From an uncultured Erythrobacter sp. (lineage in GTDB: Bacteria > Pseudomonadota > Alphaproteobacteria > Sphingomonadales > Sphingomonadaceae), in NCBI GenBank assembly GCA_947493165.1, contig CANLPY010000001.1, positions 1,650,501 through 1,714,500 of the forward strand: a stretch of DNA of 64,000 nt, written 5' to 3'. Of the stretch, positions 24,426 to 32,749 are shown piece after piece. Under the pieces are notes generated by a model that had not been told where the DNA came from, ran no database searches, and was given only the letters and a program-made list of their open reading frames with translations. The stretch's first letter is position 1. Each line of letters starts with the position of its first letter. The position numbers were made by a program, and so were the translations under genes.

Positions 24426-24474
24426 AAAATGGAGCGGGCGAGGCGATTCGAACGCCCGACCCCAACCTTGGCAA
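24426..24474 (-). repeat. attR: 49-bp repeat within the intact tRNA-Gly
   Basis: Identical to 5705-5753. It runs from four bases beyond the CCA end up to the edge of the anticodon loop. The anticodon stem-loop AACCTTGGCAAGGTT is a natural inverted repeat with a one-base centre, the kind of symmetric core that tyrosine integrases use at tRNA genes. Confidence 0.93.
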
Positions 24475-24504
24475 GGTTGTGCTCTACCCCTGAGCTACGC
24501 CCGC
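24430..24504 (-). tRNA. tRNA-Gly (anticodon GCC)
   Basis: On the minus strand the 75 bases fold as a standard cloverleaf: acceptor GCGGGCG/CGCCCGC, D arm GCTC-AGGGGTA-GAGC, anticodon arm CAACC-TTGCCAA-GGTTG with anticodon GCC, T arm with TTCGAAT loop, discriminator T and encoded CCA. It is the integration target of the mobile element. The copy here is complete because the element brought back the missing 3' part. Confidence 0.97.
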
Positions 24505-24718
24505 TCACTGACGCTCGGCAGAGACACGAAAGATTCGCTATTCCCTGCTGGGGAGGCGGGCAATTAACAGCGGTCGGCAAACCCCGCAAGCCCAAATATC
24601 ACTTGCGCGGCAGGTCGCGAGCCTTCAGCGACATTCGCACCTTCACATGCGCGCGTTCCTTCCCCACATTATGAGCACGCAGCGCAATAGATAAACACAT
24701 TCAATCAGGAGCATCACC

Positions 24719-25654
24719 TTGGCCAGCATGGGTCTCAACCTCGACGAACAAAAGGCAGTTGATCGGTTTCGCACAACCGTGGTCGAGCCTTCGCAAACGA
24801 AACTCATCATTGTCGATTTCTGGGCGGAATGGTGCGGGCCGTGCAAGGCGCTCACCCCGATGCTGGAAAAGGTCGCCGCAGAATATGCCGACAAAGGCGT
24901 GGTGCTGGCTAAGATCAATGTCGATGAAGAGCAATTCATTGCAGGCCAATTCCAGGTTAAATCGATCCCGACGGTCTATGCTATGTTCCAGGGTCAGCCC
25001 GTGGCCGATCTCACCAATGCCCGCAGCGAATCGCAGCTGAAGGGCGCGCTCGATCAATTGCTCGGTCAATTGCCGATCCAAGCAGGCGCGGATGATGGAT
25101 CACCGCAAGGCCCCACGCCTGAAGAAATTGAGCAAGGCGTAGCTATGGGTGAGCAAGCATTGGCTGATGGTGATGCTGAGCGCGCAGCGACCATGTTTAT
25201 GCAGATTACAGAATTTGCCCCGCAGCACGCTGGCGCGCACGCAGGGCTGGTCCGGGCGCTGCTCCAAATGGATAAACCAGAAGAGGCCGCGCAAGTGCTC
25301 GCCGCAGCAGAAGCGGATGAGGCAATGGGGAAAGATCCCGCCATTGCTGCTGCGAAAAGCGCGCTGGAGCTAGCCTCAACACAGGTAGATGACAGCGAGC
25401 TTGCCGGATTGCGTAGCGCTGCCGCCGCCGCGCCCGATGATATGCAGGCGCAGTTTGCCTATGCAGAAGCTGCCTTTGCTGGCGGTGAGCGAGACGGAGC
25501 AGCGGACACTTTGCTGGCCATGATTGCGGCTGACCGCGAATGGAACGAGGGCGCGGCCAAAGCCAAATTGCTGCAAATCTTTGAAGCCATCGGGCTGGAG
25601 GATGAGTGGGTTTCTGCCACCCGCCGCCGCCTGTCGAAAATTCTGTTCGGGTAA
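24719..25654 (+). CDS. Thioredoxin-like co-chaperone with TPR domain (YbbN/CnoX type)
   Basis: 311 residues from a TTG that has AGGAG 7 bases upstream; the nearest ATG (24728) is too far from it. The N-terminal thioredoxin domain keeps the redox motif WCGPCK (near residue 39) and the cis-Pro SIPTVY. From about residue 120 the protein is helical and Ala-rich with TPR-like repeats (GEQALADGDAERAATMFMQI). This is the YbbN/CnoX layout, in which the protein protects unfolded clients during oxidative stress. E. coli CnoX lacks an active CXXC, whereas this one keeps both cysteines, as do Caulobacter-type proteins. It begins a two-gene unit with the Lon-domain gene 11 bases downstream. Confidence 0.9.
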   Translation: MASMGLNLDEQKAVDRFRTTVVEPSQTKLIIVDFWAEWCGPCKALTPMLEKVAAEYADKGVVLAKINVDEEQFIAGQFQVKSIPTVYAMFQGQPVADLTNARSESQLKGALDQLLGQLPIQAGADDGSPQGPTPEEIEQGVAMGEQALADGDAERAATMFMQITEFAPQHAGAHAGLVRALLQMDKPEEAAQVLAAAEADEAMGKDPAIAAAKSALELASTQVDDSELAGLRSAAAAAPDDMQAQFAYAEAAFAGGERDGAADTLLAMIAADREWNEGAAKAKLLQIFEAIGLEDEWVSATRRRLSKILFG

Positions 25655-25665
25655 GGCGCACCGAC

Positions 25666-26271
25666 ATGCGACTTTCGATCTTCCCCCTACCCGGCGCAAT
25701 CCTGTTCCCCGGCTTGCAATTGCCGCTGCACATGTTTGAGCCGCGCTACCGTGCGCTGGTCGGCGATGCTTTGGTGCGGGATCGTCAGATTGCGATGATC
25801 CAACCGCAAAAGCCCATCGATGGCGCACCGCTTTATTCGGTTGGCTGCATTGGGAGGATCGGTGAAGTCGAAGCGATGGATGATGGCCGCTTCAATTTGA
25901 TTCTTGAGGGTCAATCGCGCTTTCGCCTCGTGCGCGAACTGGATGTTGCCACCGCTTTTCGCCAGGTTGAAGGCGAGCTTATCGAAGACGACGAAAACGA
26001 TGTGCTAAGTGCGATTGAACGCGCGGGCTTTGAACAAGAAGCGCGGCGTTTTGCTGACCGGCAGGGATACAGCGTCGAGTGGGATTCGGTAGAACGGCTT
26101 GATGACTTTTCGCTGATCAATGGCGTGTCGCAAATCGCCCCGTTTGATCCGGCGTCGAAACAAGCATTACTCGAGGCGGAAAACCTGCACGCCCGCTGCG
26201 AATTGCTGATCCAGTTGATGCAGTTTTTTGGCCGCGGCGATGGCGGCGAAGAGATTATGATGCTGCAATAA
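25666..26271 (+). CDS. Lon-substrate-binding-domain (LON N-terminal domain) protein
   Basis: 201 residues. The sequence MRLSIFPLPGAILFPGLQLPLHMFEPRYR is the classic start of the LON/PUA-like substrate domain, followed by CIGRIGEVEAMDDGRFNLILEGQSRFRL. There is no ATPase or protease part, so it is a stand-alone LON-domain protein of the common 200-residue kind found in proteobacteria next to a thioredoxin/TPR gene. A role in protein quality control is likely from the domain and the neighbour but is not demonstrated. Confidence 0.9.
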   Translation: MRLSIFPLPGAILFPGLQLPLHMFEPRYRALVGDALVRDRQIAMIQPQKPIDGAPLYSVGCIGRIGEVEAMDDGRFNLILEGQSRFRLVRELDVATAFRQVEGELIEDDENDVLSAIERAGFEQEARRFADRQGYSVEWDSVERLDDFSLINGVSQIAPFDPASKQALLEAENLHARCELLIQLMQFFGRGDGGEEIMMLQ

Positions 26272-26365
26272 ATGCGCGTCCTCGCATCCCGCACTTTCAT
26301 ACCGCAGTGAGACATTCGCGACCGGGCGTCGCAGTATAGCGCTTTGCGCTCAAGCAAAACCGAAC

Positions 26366-26379
26366 TAACCAGTTGGTTA
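26366..26379. promoter_or_regulatory. Likely TetR operator overlapping the regulator start
   Basis: TAACCA-GT-TGGTTA is a 6-bp inverted repeat with a 2-bp centre that ends on the start codon of the TetR gene. Binding here would block the gene's own transcription or translation start, so autorepression is likely. Confidence 0.6.
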
Positions 26380-27026
26380 TGAATGTTCTAGCCTTTGCCA
26401 CTCGCGGAGAACGCACCCGCGCTCATATCATCACAATTGCGGCTGGCCTGTTCTGGCGGCGGAGCTTTCACGGGGTGGCAGTAGACGAAGTTGCCACGGC
26501 TGCAGAGGTCAACAAAGCGACAATCTATCGCTATTTCGCTGACAAACGCGATCTAGCGCTGGCAGTGGTTCGTCAGCATGGGTCGATGACGCTAGAGACT
26601 ATTTTTGCTCTCAACTACGATGACGCCCATGACCCTGATGCGCGGCTCGCAGCGATATTCCGCCACATCTATTACGTGCATGTGGATACGCACAAGGAAG
26701 AAGCGGACGTCTATGGTTGTCCGATTGTTGGGCTCGCGTTGGAGTTGGGCCAAGACATGCCTGAAATTCGCGAAGAGGCTCAAAAAATTTTCGACCGGAT
26801 TGAGGAGTATTTTACCGCCATTGCCGCCCAATCCATCGCAGCGGGCAAGGTGTCTGGTGATGCCGCCACGCTGGCGCGAACGCTAACGCAATTGCTGCAT
26901 GGGGCATTCGCCTCCGCCCGAGTTTCAGCTGATCCAAGCCGAGTGCTTGATGCAGGGCACGCCTGCCTCACTCTCATCGGATATCCAGACACGCCGATCA
27001 TCGAACCGGGGGAAACCGCGTCATGA
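26379..27026 (+). CDS. TetR-family transcriptional regulator
   Basis: 215 residues from ATG 26379. The N-terminal DNA-binding domain is typical: GERTRAHIITIAAGLFWRRSFHGVAVDEVATAAEV then NKATIYRYFADKRDLALAVV. The ligand domain includes a GCPIVGLALEL segment seen in AcrR-like regulators. No ribosome binding site is visible before the ATG; the operator palindrome occupies that place, so the mRNA may be leaderless. The stop overlaps the start of the MAPEG gene by four bases, so regulator and membrane enzyme form an operon and presumably a detoxification unit. Confidence 0.92.
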   Translation: MNVLAFATRGERTRAHIITIAAGLFWRRSFHGVAVDEVATAAEVNKATIYRYFADKRDLALAVVRQHGSMTLETIFALNYDDAHDPDARLAAIFRHIYYVHVDTHKEEADVYGCPIVGLALELGQDMPEIREEAQKIFDRIEEYFTAIAAQSIAAGKVSGDAATLARTLTQLLHGAFASARVSADPSRVLDAGHACLTLIGYPDTPIIEPGETAS

Positions 27027-27454
27027 ACCTTCCCATTTATTCCGCAGCGCTTGGCGCATTTCTCATAGTTCTTCAGGTCGCACTGATGCTCAGCGTGGGG
27101 CTGCATCGCAGCAAGGGGCAGTTCCTTGGCAATGGCGATGACCGGGATCTAGAACGCAAGGTCCGCCGTCATGGCAACCTAGCTGAAAACTCCGGGCTTT
27201 TTCTGGTCGTCATCGCGCTGTTCGAAATACTCGTTGGTCAGACGACCTTCGTGATGGTGCTATGCCTCCTATTTGCAACGGCCCGGGTTCTACATGCGCT
27301 TGGTTTTGCTTCGCTCGCCGGATCGCATGGAGACGACCTGACCGGCGCGCGAAAAGCGTTTGCTGGAATGCGGGCACTGGGCGCAATGGGTACGCTGCTT
27401 ACCGCGCTCGGCTCAGCGTACGGGATCGCTACGAACCTGCCTACGATGGCTTAA
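27023..27454 (+). CDS. MAPEG-family membrane protein
   Basis: 143 residues with four hydrophobic helices. The motif RKVRRHGNLAENSGLFLVVIALFEI (about 48-72) matches the conserved ExxxRxxxNxxEN helix of the MAPEG family of glutathione-linked membrane enzymes, and FATARVLHALGF matches its third helix (RxxHxxG). Bacterial members are mostly of unknown substrate. Translational coupling to a TetR regulator suggests induction by a toxic compound. Confidence 0.88.
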   Translation: MNLPIYSAALGAFLIVLQVALMLSVGLHRSKGQFLGNGDDRDLERKVRRHGNLAENSGLFLVVIALFEILVGQTTFVMVLCLLFATARVLHALGFASLAGSHGDDLTGARKAFAGMRALGAMGTLLTALGSAYGIATNLPTMA

Positions 27455-27515
27455 TCATTCCTGATCATCCGGGCCGCGCTGCTGACCGCTAGGCCAAGTG
27501 GGCGTCCGCAGCGAT

Positions 27516-27532
27516 GCGACCTTCGGGGTCGC
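27516..27532. terminator. Short UUCG hairpin between converging genes
   Basis: GCGACC-TTCGG-GGTCGC gives a stable 6-bp stem with a TTCG-type loop between the MAPEG and marC genes, which converge here. There is no clear T-run, so termination is uncertain. Confidence 0.35.
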
Positions 27533-27580
27533 GGGAGCGAAGATAGTCAAGCGAACGAATGTGAGCGCCGGCGACTGAGG

Positions 27581-28204
27581 CTAAACAGCGAATGCGCCGC
27601 GCAGTCCATCGATCACATATTGCGCTGCCAAAGCTGCCAAGAGGACACCTAGTAGCCGCGTGATAACAGCCTCAACCTTGTCGCCAAAAACCCGCATCAG
27701 CGGCCCCGCAGCGACCAATGCCAGCGCGGTGAGCACCAGAACGATCCCAAGTGCGGCAAACACCTCAAGCGTTTCCGCTGGCCCATCCGCCTCATTCATC
27801 AGCAGCATGACAGCGGCAATCGCACCCGGCCCGGCCAGCATTGGCATCGCCATGGGGAAGACGGAAACGTCCTCAACCTCAGCGGCGCTCACTTTGTCAG
27901 CGCGCTCCGTGCGGCGCTGGGTGCGCTTTTCAAACACCATCTCAAACGCGATCCAAAACAGCATCAATCCGCCCGCGATACGGAACGAGTTGAGCTCAAT
28001 ATGGAGCGCGGCAAGCAACCCCTCACCAAAGAAGGCGAAGATCACCAAGATCACCGCAGCAATCGCGCTTGCTCGCAAAGCCATATTGCGGGCCTGAGCA
28101 GGGCTCGCACCCTTGGTGAGCCCGGCATAAATCGGCGCGCATCCGGGCGGATCTATCACCACAAACAGCGTGACGAAGGCAGAGACGAACAGTTCAGGCA
28201 GCAT
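27581..28204 (-). CDS. MarC-family integral membrane protein (UPF0056)
   Basis: 207 residues with six hydrophobic segments. FVVIDPPGCAPIYAGLTKG near the start and the repeat-like PMAMPMLAGPGAIAAVMLL in the second half are the two matching signature loops of the MarC/NAAT family. A charged cytoplasmic loop (EKRTQRRTERADKVSAAEVE) lies between the halves. Members are often annotated as multiple-antibiotic-resistance proteins, but transport function is not established. It follows a lipoprotein gene by 5 bases on the same strand and probably belongs to the folD operon. Confidence 0.93.
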   Translation of the reverse strand: MLPELFVSAFVTLFVVIDPPGCAPIYAGLTKGASPAQARNMALRASAIAAVILVIFAFFGEGLLAALHIELNSFRIAGGLMLFWIAFEMVFEKRTQRRTERADKVSAAEVEDVSVFPMAMPMLAGPGAIAAVMLLMNEADGPAETLEVFAALGIVLVLTALALVAAGPLMRVFGDKVEAVITRLLGVLLAALAAQYVIDGLRGAFAV

Positions 28205-28209
28205 GGCGA

Positions 28210-28968
28210 CTACTCGGCAGTCTCAGTGGTCACAATGAAAGGCTCGTCATAGGCTGTCTTCCAAGCGCCATTGCTGACGTAGTCGACAAAGAACCGGCGC
28301 GGTCCATTACCCTGCTGAATCCAGCGCCAGGTCAGGGTCCGATCTTTTGAAACTCCCCGACCCTCTTTCGCATTTGGCACGGCAATTGAAACCGGAACTG
28401 GCGGCACAGTCTCACCGCGCCGGGCGCAATCGGCAACATCGGCATTCACCGCATCAAACGCGGTCACCACAATCTCATTCTCACCGGGAGCTTCTGGCGG
28501 CGGCGGTTGCGGATCATCTGGCGCAGCCATGAAAAATTCGAAGCGATAGTCGAGATCGGCTTGCCGCTGCCAGACCATCACATAATCGCCGACGATGCCA
28601 TCCTTGTCGCGAAAGCGCCCTTGCGTAACCGCAGTTCCGCCATCGCAGCTCATCCAGACGCTGCGCGTGCCAAATTGCGGCGCATCTGCCGGATCGCGCG
28701 GAAAAGAACGATAGGTGGCAACATCGGCCACTTCCTCGCCCAGATGGATTTTACCGCCAAGGGCGGCAAATTCAGGCAGCGAAGTGTTCAATCCTTCTTC
28801 TCTGCCGACGCGTGAAAATGCGATTTCCTTGGCGACGATGACGCTGGGCTGCGCTTCGCCCGGCGCGCCTTGCAGCACGCGCGCGATGATTTGATTAGAT
28901 GGGCCGCGCTGCGGAGCAGCGCACGCTGCCAATGCTCCGCAGAGCAGCGCGGCTGTCAAAAGTCTCAC
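28210..28968 (-). CDS. Lipoprotein of unknown function
   Basis: 252 residues with a lipobox LAAC at residues 13-16 after a hydrophobic start, so it is a lipidated envelope protein. The mature part includes [19 protein letters not shown] and an [12 protein letters not shown] segment whose cysteines might pair, a proline-rich break ([10 protein letters not shown]) and several Trp/Tyr strands at the end. No family is recognised. Its ATG overlaps the stop of folD (ATGA), and marC follows within 5 bases, so the three are likely co-transcribed. Confidence 0.75.
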   Translation of the reverse strand: MRLLTAALLCGALAACAAPQRGPSNQIIARVLQGAPGEAQPSVIVAKEIAFSRVGREEGLNTSLPEFAALGGKIHLGEEVADVATYRSFPRDPADAPQFGTRSVWMSCDGGTAVTQGRFRDKDGIVGDYVMVWQRQADLDYRFEFFMAAPDDPQPPPPEAPGENEIVVTAFDAVNADVADCARRGETVPPVPVSIAVPNAKEGRGVSKDRTLTWRWIQQGNGPRRFFVDYVSNGAWKTAYDEPFIVTTETAE

Positions 28969-29858
28969 AGGCCCTCCGGCGCGGTTAGGCCAGCATTGCG
29001 ATGAGCCGCGACCAGAGTGTTACGTAGCAAAACTGCAATCGTCATCGGGCCAACGCCGCCAGGCACGGGCGTGATCGCACCTGCAACTTCGCTGGCCTCG
29101 GCAAAGGCGACATCGCCAACCAATTTGCCCTTATCTGCTCCCGGTTCAGGCGGCAGGCGGTTGATCCCCACATCAATCACAGTCGCGCCATCCTTTAGCC
29201 AATCCTTGCCGATCATCTCTGGACGGCCAACTGCCGCAACCACGATGTCCGCGCGCTTAACAACGCTGGCCAAACCCTTGGTCCGGCTGTGAGCGATGGT
29301 GACAGTGGCGTTTGCATCGACCAGCAATTGCGCCATTGGTTTGCCGACAATGTTAGAGCGGCCAATCACCACCGCTTCAAGGCCGGACAGATCGCCCAAC
29401 CTGTCTGTCAGCAGCATCATACAGCCCAGCGGCGTACACGGGACAAAGCCCGATTGGCCGACCGAAAGCCGCCCGGCATTGATCACATGAAAACCATCGA
29501 CGTCTTTATCAGGGCTGATCGCGGCGATGATGCTTTGTTCATCCAAGTGACCCGGCAGCGGCAATTGCACCAGAATGCCGTCGACCGCATCGTCATTGTT
29601 CAATTGATCGACCAGTGCGAGCAGATCCGCATCGCTCGTATCGGCCGCAAGGCGATGCTCAAAGCTTTCCATATTGGCCGCGACGGTCGCCTTGCCTTTG
29701 GAGCGAACATAGACGTTGCTGGCCGGGTCTTCGCCTACCAGCACCACAGCAAGGCCGGGCCTGCGCCCAGCCTTCGTCGCGAAACCAGCCGCTGCCTCGC
29801 CCACCCGTTCGCGCAGGCGCGCGGCAAAGGCTTTCCCGTCAATCCGTTGAGCCGTCAT
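28965..29858 (-). CDS. folD: Methylenetetrahydrofolate dehydrogenase / methenyltetrahydrofolate cyclohydrolase FolD
   Basis: 297 residues from the ATG at 29858 ([12 protein letters not shown]); a start five codons upstream is less likely. The bifunctional enzyme converts methylene-THF to formyl-THF. Clear signatures: YVRSKGKA with the catalytic Lys (about 50-56), [29 protein letters not shown] for NADP binding and [18 protein letters not shown] near the end. Length and motifs are standard. Confidence 0.97.
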   Translation of the reverse strand: MTAQRIDGKAFAARLRERVGEAAAGFATKAGRRPGLAVVLVGEDPASNVYVRSKGKATVAANMESFEHRLAADTSDADLLALVDQLNNDDAVDGILVQLPLPGHLDEQSIIAAISPDKDVDGFHVINAGRLSVGQSGFVPCTPLGCMMLLTDRLGDLSGLEAVVIGRSNIVGKPMAQLLVDANATVTIAHSRTKGLASVVKRADIVVAAVGRPEMIGKDWLKDGATVIDVGINRLPPEPGADKGKLVGDVAFAEASEVAGAITPVPGGVGPMTIAVLLRNTLVAAHRNAGLTAPEGL

Positions 29859-29865
29859 GCGCGGT

Positions 29866-30150
29866 TTATCCAATGCTACCGATAACGATCAGCACGATCT
29901 GCATCAGCAGGATCAGCACCAAGGGAGAGAAATCGACCGCGCCAGTATCCGGCATCAAGCGCCGGATCGGGCGTAAAATGGGTTCGAGCAATTTGTTGAT
30001 CGAATTGTAGAGCGCCGTCAGAAATTGGTTCGATGGGCTGACGACATTAAAGGCAAAAAGCAGCCCGATCACAAACTGGATAATGATCAGCATGACCAAC
30101 ACCTGCACCAGCAGGCCAATGATCTGTTGAAGTGCGAAAAGTGCGTCCAT
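29866..30150 (-). CDS. YggT-family membrane protein
   Basis: 94 residues with two hydrophobic segments separated by a conserved amphipathic loop: [27 protein letters not shown], then [19 protein letters not shown]. The ...EPxLxPIRRxxP...D(F/L)SP pattern defines the YggT family, which is linked to membrane integrity and osmotic tolerance. It lies 7 bases upstream of folD on the same strand and probably opens that operon. Confidence 0.93.
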   Translation of the reverse strand: MDALFALQQIIGLLVQVLVMLIIIQFVIGLLFAFNVVSPSNQFLTALYNSINKLLEPILRPIRRLMPDTGAVDFSPLVLILLMQIVLIVIGSIG

Positions 30151-30256
30151 CGTTGTTCTATTCCATTGGTTGGCGGCGCGTTTCAGACGCCGTCTTTCCC
30201 GTCCCGGCTACCGTGTTAGCTGAGTAATACGCTTCGATCCAGTCCTATCACTCAGC

Positions 30257-31165
30257 TTAAGCGCGCACCAGCGTTCCCGCACCCCGCGCTGTGAAGAATT
30301 CCAGCAGCATGGCGTGCGCCACTCTGCCATCCAGCACAACCGCAGCTTCACAGCCCGCTTCAACAGCAGAAACGCAAGTTTCCAGCTTTGGCACCATGCC
30401 GCCTTTAATCACCCCGCTTTCGCGCAAATTGGCAATATCGGCGGGGTTGAGGTCACAGAGCAGCTCGCCATCGCCGTCCAGCACCCCCGCCACATCGGTG
30501 AGCAGGAACAACCGCGCCGCACCCAGCGCCGCAGCGATCGCGCCCGCCATCGTGTCGGCGTTGATGTTATAGGTCGCGCCATCATCGCCAGCTGCAATCG
30601 GAGCGATCACAGGGATCATTCCGGCCGCAACGGCGGTGTCGATCACGGTCGTATCAACCTCTGCCGGTTCCCCGACAAATCCAAGGTCCACCGCTTGTTC
30701 AATGAGGCTTTCAGGATCGCGCGCGGTGCGTTCAACCTTGCGCGCGCGGACCAGCCCGCCATCCTTGCCTGAAATGCCGATCGCCTTGCCACCTGCTTCG
30801 GAAAGCCAGCCAACCAATTGCTTGTTGATCGCGCCTGATAGGACCATTTCGGCCACTTTGGCCGTCGCCTCATCGGTAACCCGCAAGCCATCGACAAAAG
30901 TGCTTTCCACCCCGAGCTTTTCCAGCATCTCACCGATTTGCGGGCCGCCTCCGTGGACCACGACGGGATTGATCCCAACCGCTTTCAGCAGCACGATATC
31001 CTCGGCAAAGTCACGCGCGGCCTGAGGATTGCCCATTGCATGACCGCCATATTTCACCACAAATGTCCGTCCGGCATAACGCTGGAAATAGGGCAAGGCC
31101 TCAATCAGCACTTCGGCCTTGGCCAGATCAAGCGGTGACGCAGGGGCGCCGGGTGAGAGGGTCAT
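30257..31165 (-). CDS. argB: Acetylglutamate kinase
   Basis: 302 residues from the ATG at 31165; the frame is open further upstream but without conserved sequence. ArgB phosphorylates N-acetylglutamate in arginine synthesis. Signatures: [10 protein letters not shown] near 35, VHGGGPQIG near 75, VDGLRVTDE, a substrate loop with [15 protein letters not shown] near 215 and [10 protein letters not shown] near 255. The N-terminal helix before VVKYGG ([16 protein letters not shown]) is that of arginine-sensitive, hexameric enzymes, so feedback inhibition by arginine is likely. Confidence 0.97.
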   Translation of the reverse strand: MTLSPGAPASPLDLAKAEVLIEALPYFQRYAGRTFVVKYGGHAMGNPQAARDFAEDIVLLKAVGINPVVVHGGGPQIGEMLEKLGVESTFVDGLRVTDEATAKVAEMVLSGAINKQLVGWLSEAGGKAIGISGKDGGLVRARKVERTARDPESLIEQAVDLGFVGEPAEVDTTVIDTAVAAGMIPVIAPIAAGDDGATYNINADTMAGAIAAALGAARLFLLTDVAGVLDGDGELLCDLNPADIANLRESGVIKGGMVPKLETCVSAVEAGCEAAVVLDGRVAHAMLLEFFTARGAGTLVRA

Positions 31166-31335
31166 AGCCTTGGTTCTTTTCTGATCCGATAAGTCTTGGC
31201 GAGCGTTTAGCGGCATAGCAGGCCGGTGGGAAGCGCCGTAGCCATGGTGAATTGCAATCAAGTGGCGCGAAATGGCTTGCTAAATTATTTGAGACAAGCG
31301 TAACCTTTCATGCGCGCGATGCGAATTGCCCGGTA

Positions 31336-31358
31336 GGCGGCGCAAGCATTACGCCGCC
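31336..31358 (+). other. Stable hairpin in the 5' region of the bufferin gene
   Basis: GGCGGCG-CAAGCATTA-CGCCGCC is a perfect 7-bp GC stem, 27 bases before the start codon region. It could lie in the leader RNA of bufA1 and affect its translation or stability. No known regulator is implied. Confidence 0.3.
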
Positions 31359-31385
31359 AATTGAATAGAATTTTAGGAGGAAATC

Positions 31386-31703
31386 ATGAACACCGCACGT
31401 ATCAAAGGCTCACTTTCCCTTGCTGTAGCAGCAGGCATCGCGGCAGCTTGCTCTGGCGGTGCGCCCGATGGCGCAGCTAACACAGAAGAAGAAGCGCTCG
31501 CAGCAGCAGGCGGCGGCGAAAAAGAGAAATGCTTCGGCGTTTCGCTGGCTGGCAAGAATGATTGTGCCGCTGGCCCAGGCACCAGCTGTGCCGGCACCAG
31601 CACTGAAGATTATCAGGGCAACGCATGGACATATGTTGATGCGGGAACTTGCGAATCCATCGAAACACCAAATGGCACAGGTTCACTGACCGAAATCGCC
31701 TAA
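31386..31703 (+). CDS. BufA1-type bufferin (DUF2282), possible lipoprotein
   Basis: 105 residues with a strong AGGAGG 6 bases before the ATG. The core [20 protein letters not shown], then [15 protein letters not shown], and the final GTC are the DUF2282/BufA1 pattern of four conserved cysteines. Bufferins are secreted metal-binding peptides whose cysteines are modified by BufB (DUF692) and BufC. No bufB or bufC is adjacent here, so the gene stands alone. The leader ends IAAACSGG, which could be read as a lipobox (Cys22) in place of an ordinary signal-peptidase site. Metal buffering in the periplasm is the likely role. Confidence 0.85.
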   Translation: MNTARIKGSLSLAVAAGIAAACSGGAPDGAANTEEEALAAAGGGEKEKCFGVSLAGKNDCAAGPGTSCAGTSTEDYQGNAWTYVDAGTCESIETPNGTGSLTEIA

Positions 31704-31728
31704 GCGAAAGCTATAATTTACGCGATTG

Positions 31729-31760
31729 AAGGGCCGCCGGGAGCAATCCTGGTGGCCCTT
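31729..31760 (+). terminator. Rho-independent terminator of the bufferin gene
   Basis: AAGGGCCGCCGGGA pairs with TCCTGGTGGCCCTT around GCAA, followed by TGTTTTG. A strong stem with T-rich tail 26 bases after the stop codon. Confidence 0.85.
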
Positions 31761-31886
31761 TGTTTTGCCCAAGAGAAACACAGGTTTACAAAATCAGTTT
31801 AAAAATGTGCTACCAACTCTCGCAGGTGTGCCAGCAAGACGTCAACAATTGGCGCTTGCCCTGATATTTAGGGAGGGACCATCAGT

Positions 31887-32030
31887 ATGACTGACAATTC
31901 AAAACCTGCCGCAGCCGATGGCCGCCGCAAAGCTGAACGGCGCGAATCGGACGAGCCCTATGCTAGCGAAGAACATCGCAAAGCAGAGCGCCGATCAGGC
32001 GAGGACCGGCGAAAAAACGCTCGCTCCTAG
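31887..32030 (+). CDS. Small charged protein with repeated RK-AERR motif
   Basis: 47 residues, preceded by GGGAGGGA about 8 bases before the ATG. The sequence contains RRKAERRESDEPY and then HRKAERRSGEDRRKN, two near-copies of a basic-acidic motif, and ends in ARS. It has no hydrophobic part and is probably disordered. No family recognised. The good ribosome binding site and the internal repeat argue for a real gene, perhaps a nucleic-acid-binding or stress-related small protein. Confidence 0.5.
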   Translation: MTDNSKPAAADGRRKAERRESDEPYASEEHRKAERRSGEDRRKNARS

Positions 32031-32087
32031 ACCCCGCGTGATGATAAGGCAGCGACACTCGTAGAATATTGGGCACGCGCTGCTAAT

Positions 32088-32648
32088 ATGCTCGCCATGC
32101 GAAAGCATCGCCCTCCCTTTAAGCTCAGCCGCTCCGGCGACCTAAGGCGCTGGCTAATCATATGGCGTGTGCCGTTGCTAGCCTTGGTCGTGATGGCAGC
32201 TTGGTGGTTTATCTTTCGGCCACTAACGGACGCCGGACCTGAAGAATGGGTTCAAATTGAGCGAAGCTTCAAGATTTGCGGACAGCGCAGCAGTGCACCG
32301 TCTCAAGGCTGCGTGATCGACGGAGATACCCTGGCGATTGGCTTTGGCGGAAGCGCTCGACGGATCCGCATAACCGGTTTTGACGCGCCTGAACTGGATG
32401 GCGCGTGCGAGGCTGAAAGCACACAGGCCATCCGCGCAAGAGACGCGCTTCATAACTGGCTCTGGCACGGAGGGATCGAATGGAGCGGGGCGGATGATCC
32501 ACCTTTTGACCAATATGGCCGGGAATTGCGCGCGATGCGGCGGCCGCTCTCAGGCGGTCGATACGAATATCTTGCTGAGCATATGATCGAAGCCGGCCTA
32601 GCCGCAGAAAGCGGTTGGGGGACCACGCCAAGGGATTGGTGCGGATAA
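32088..32648 (+). CDS. Membrane-anchored thermonuclease-like (SNase) protein
   Basis: 186 residues. A basic start is followed by a single membrane helix (VPLLALVVMAAWWFIF, about 28-43), which leaves the rest in the periplasm. The SNase/OB fold shows VIDGDTLAI (near 75), RIRITGFDAPEL with a catalytic Arg and Asp, and QYGRELRAMRR further on. Micrococcal-type nucleases need Asp, Arg, Glu and Arg at these places; the middle Glu is not obvious (a GACEAESTQ segment follows), so activity is probable but not certain. Confidence 0.8.
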   Translation: MLAMRKHRPPFKLSRSGDLRRWLIIWRVPLLALVVMAAWWFIFRPLTDAGPEEWVQIERSFKICGQRSSAPSQGCVIDGDTLAIGFGGSARRIRITGFDAPELDGACEAESTQAIRARDALHNWLWHGGIEWSGADDPPFDQYGRELRAMRRPLSGGRYEYLAEHMIEAGLAAESGWGTTPRDWCG

Positions 32649-32749
32649 ACTGTCCTGCGTACCGACTTTACCCCCTGAGGCTTACGCGTTTGCGGTTCCG
32701 ACCTATTGTGCGTTATGCACGTTCCCAGATTGAGGATGGGGATCACACA

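Larger units (their letters stand above)
5705..24474. mobile_element. Integrative element at tRNA-Gly, pipolin-like (PolB plus tyrosine integrase), with defence and bacteriocin-export cargo
   Basis: The element is bounded by 49-bp perfect direct repeats (5705-5753 and 24426-24474) that copy the 3' part of tRNA-Gly(GCC). The intact tRNA is at the right boundary next to a tyrosine integrase reading away from it, the normal layout of tRNA-targeted islands. The left end encodes a family B DNA polymerase resembling primer-independent or protein-primed enzymes, as in pipolins. Cargo: RuvC-like/kinase pair, Shedu nuclease, serine recombinase, C39/HlyD export locus with a double-glycine substrate, XRE regulator. 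The interior is visibly more AT-rich and uses many GTG/TTG starts. No conjugation, capsid, terminase or partition gene is recognised. The boundaries are seen directly; the pipolin assignment is inference from the polymerase motifs. Confidence 0.88.

Noticed and set aside
5705..24474. Prophage interpretation of the element
   Set aside because: No capsid, portal, terminase, tail or lysis gene is recognisable; the DNA polymerase alone is not evidence of a phage.
31166..31261. N-terminal extension of ArgB
   Set aside because: The open frame continues upstream, but conserved ArgB sequence starts after the ATG at 31165.
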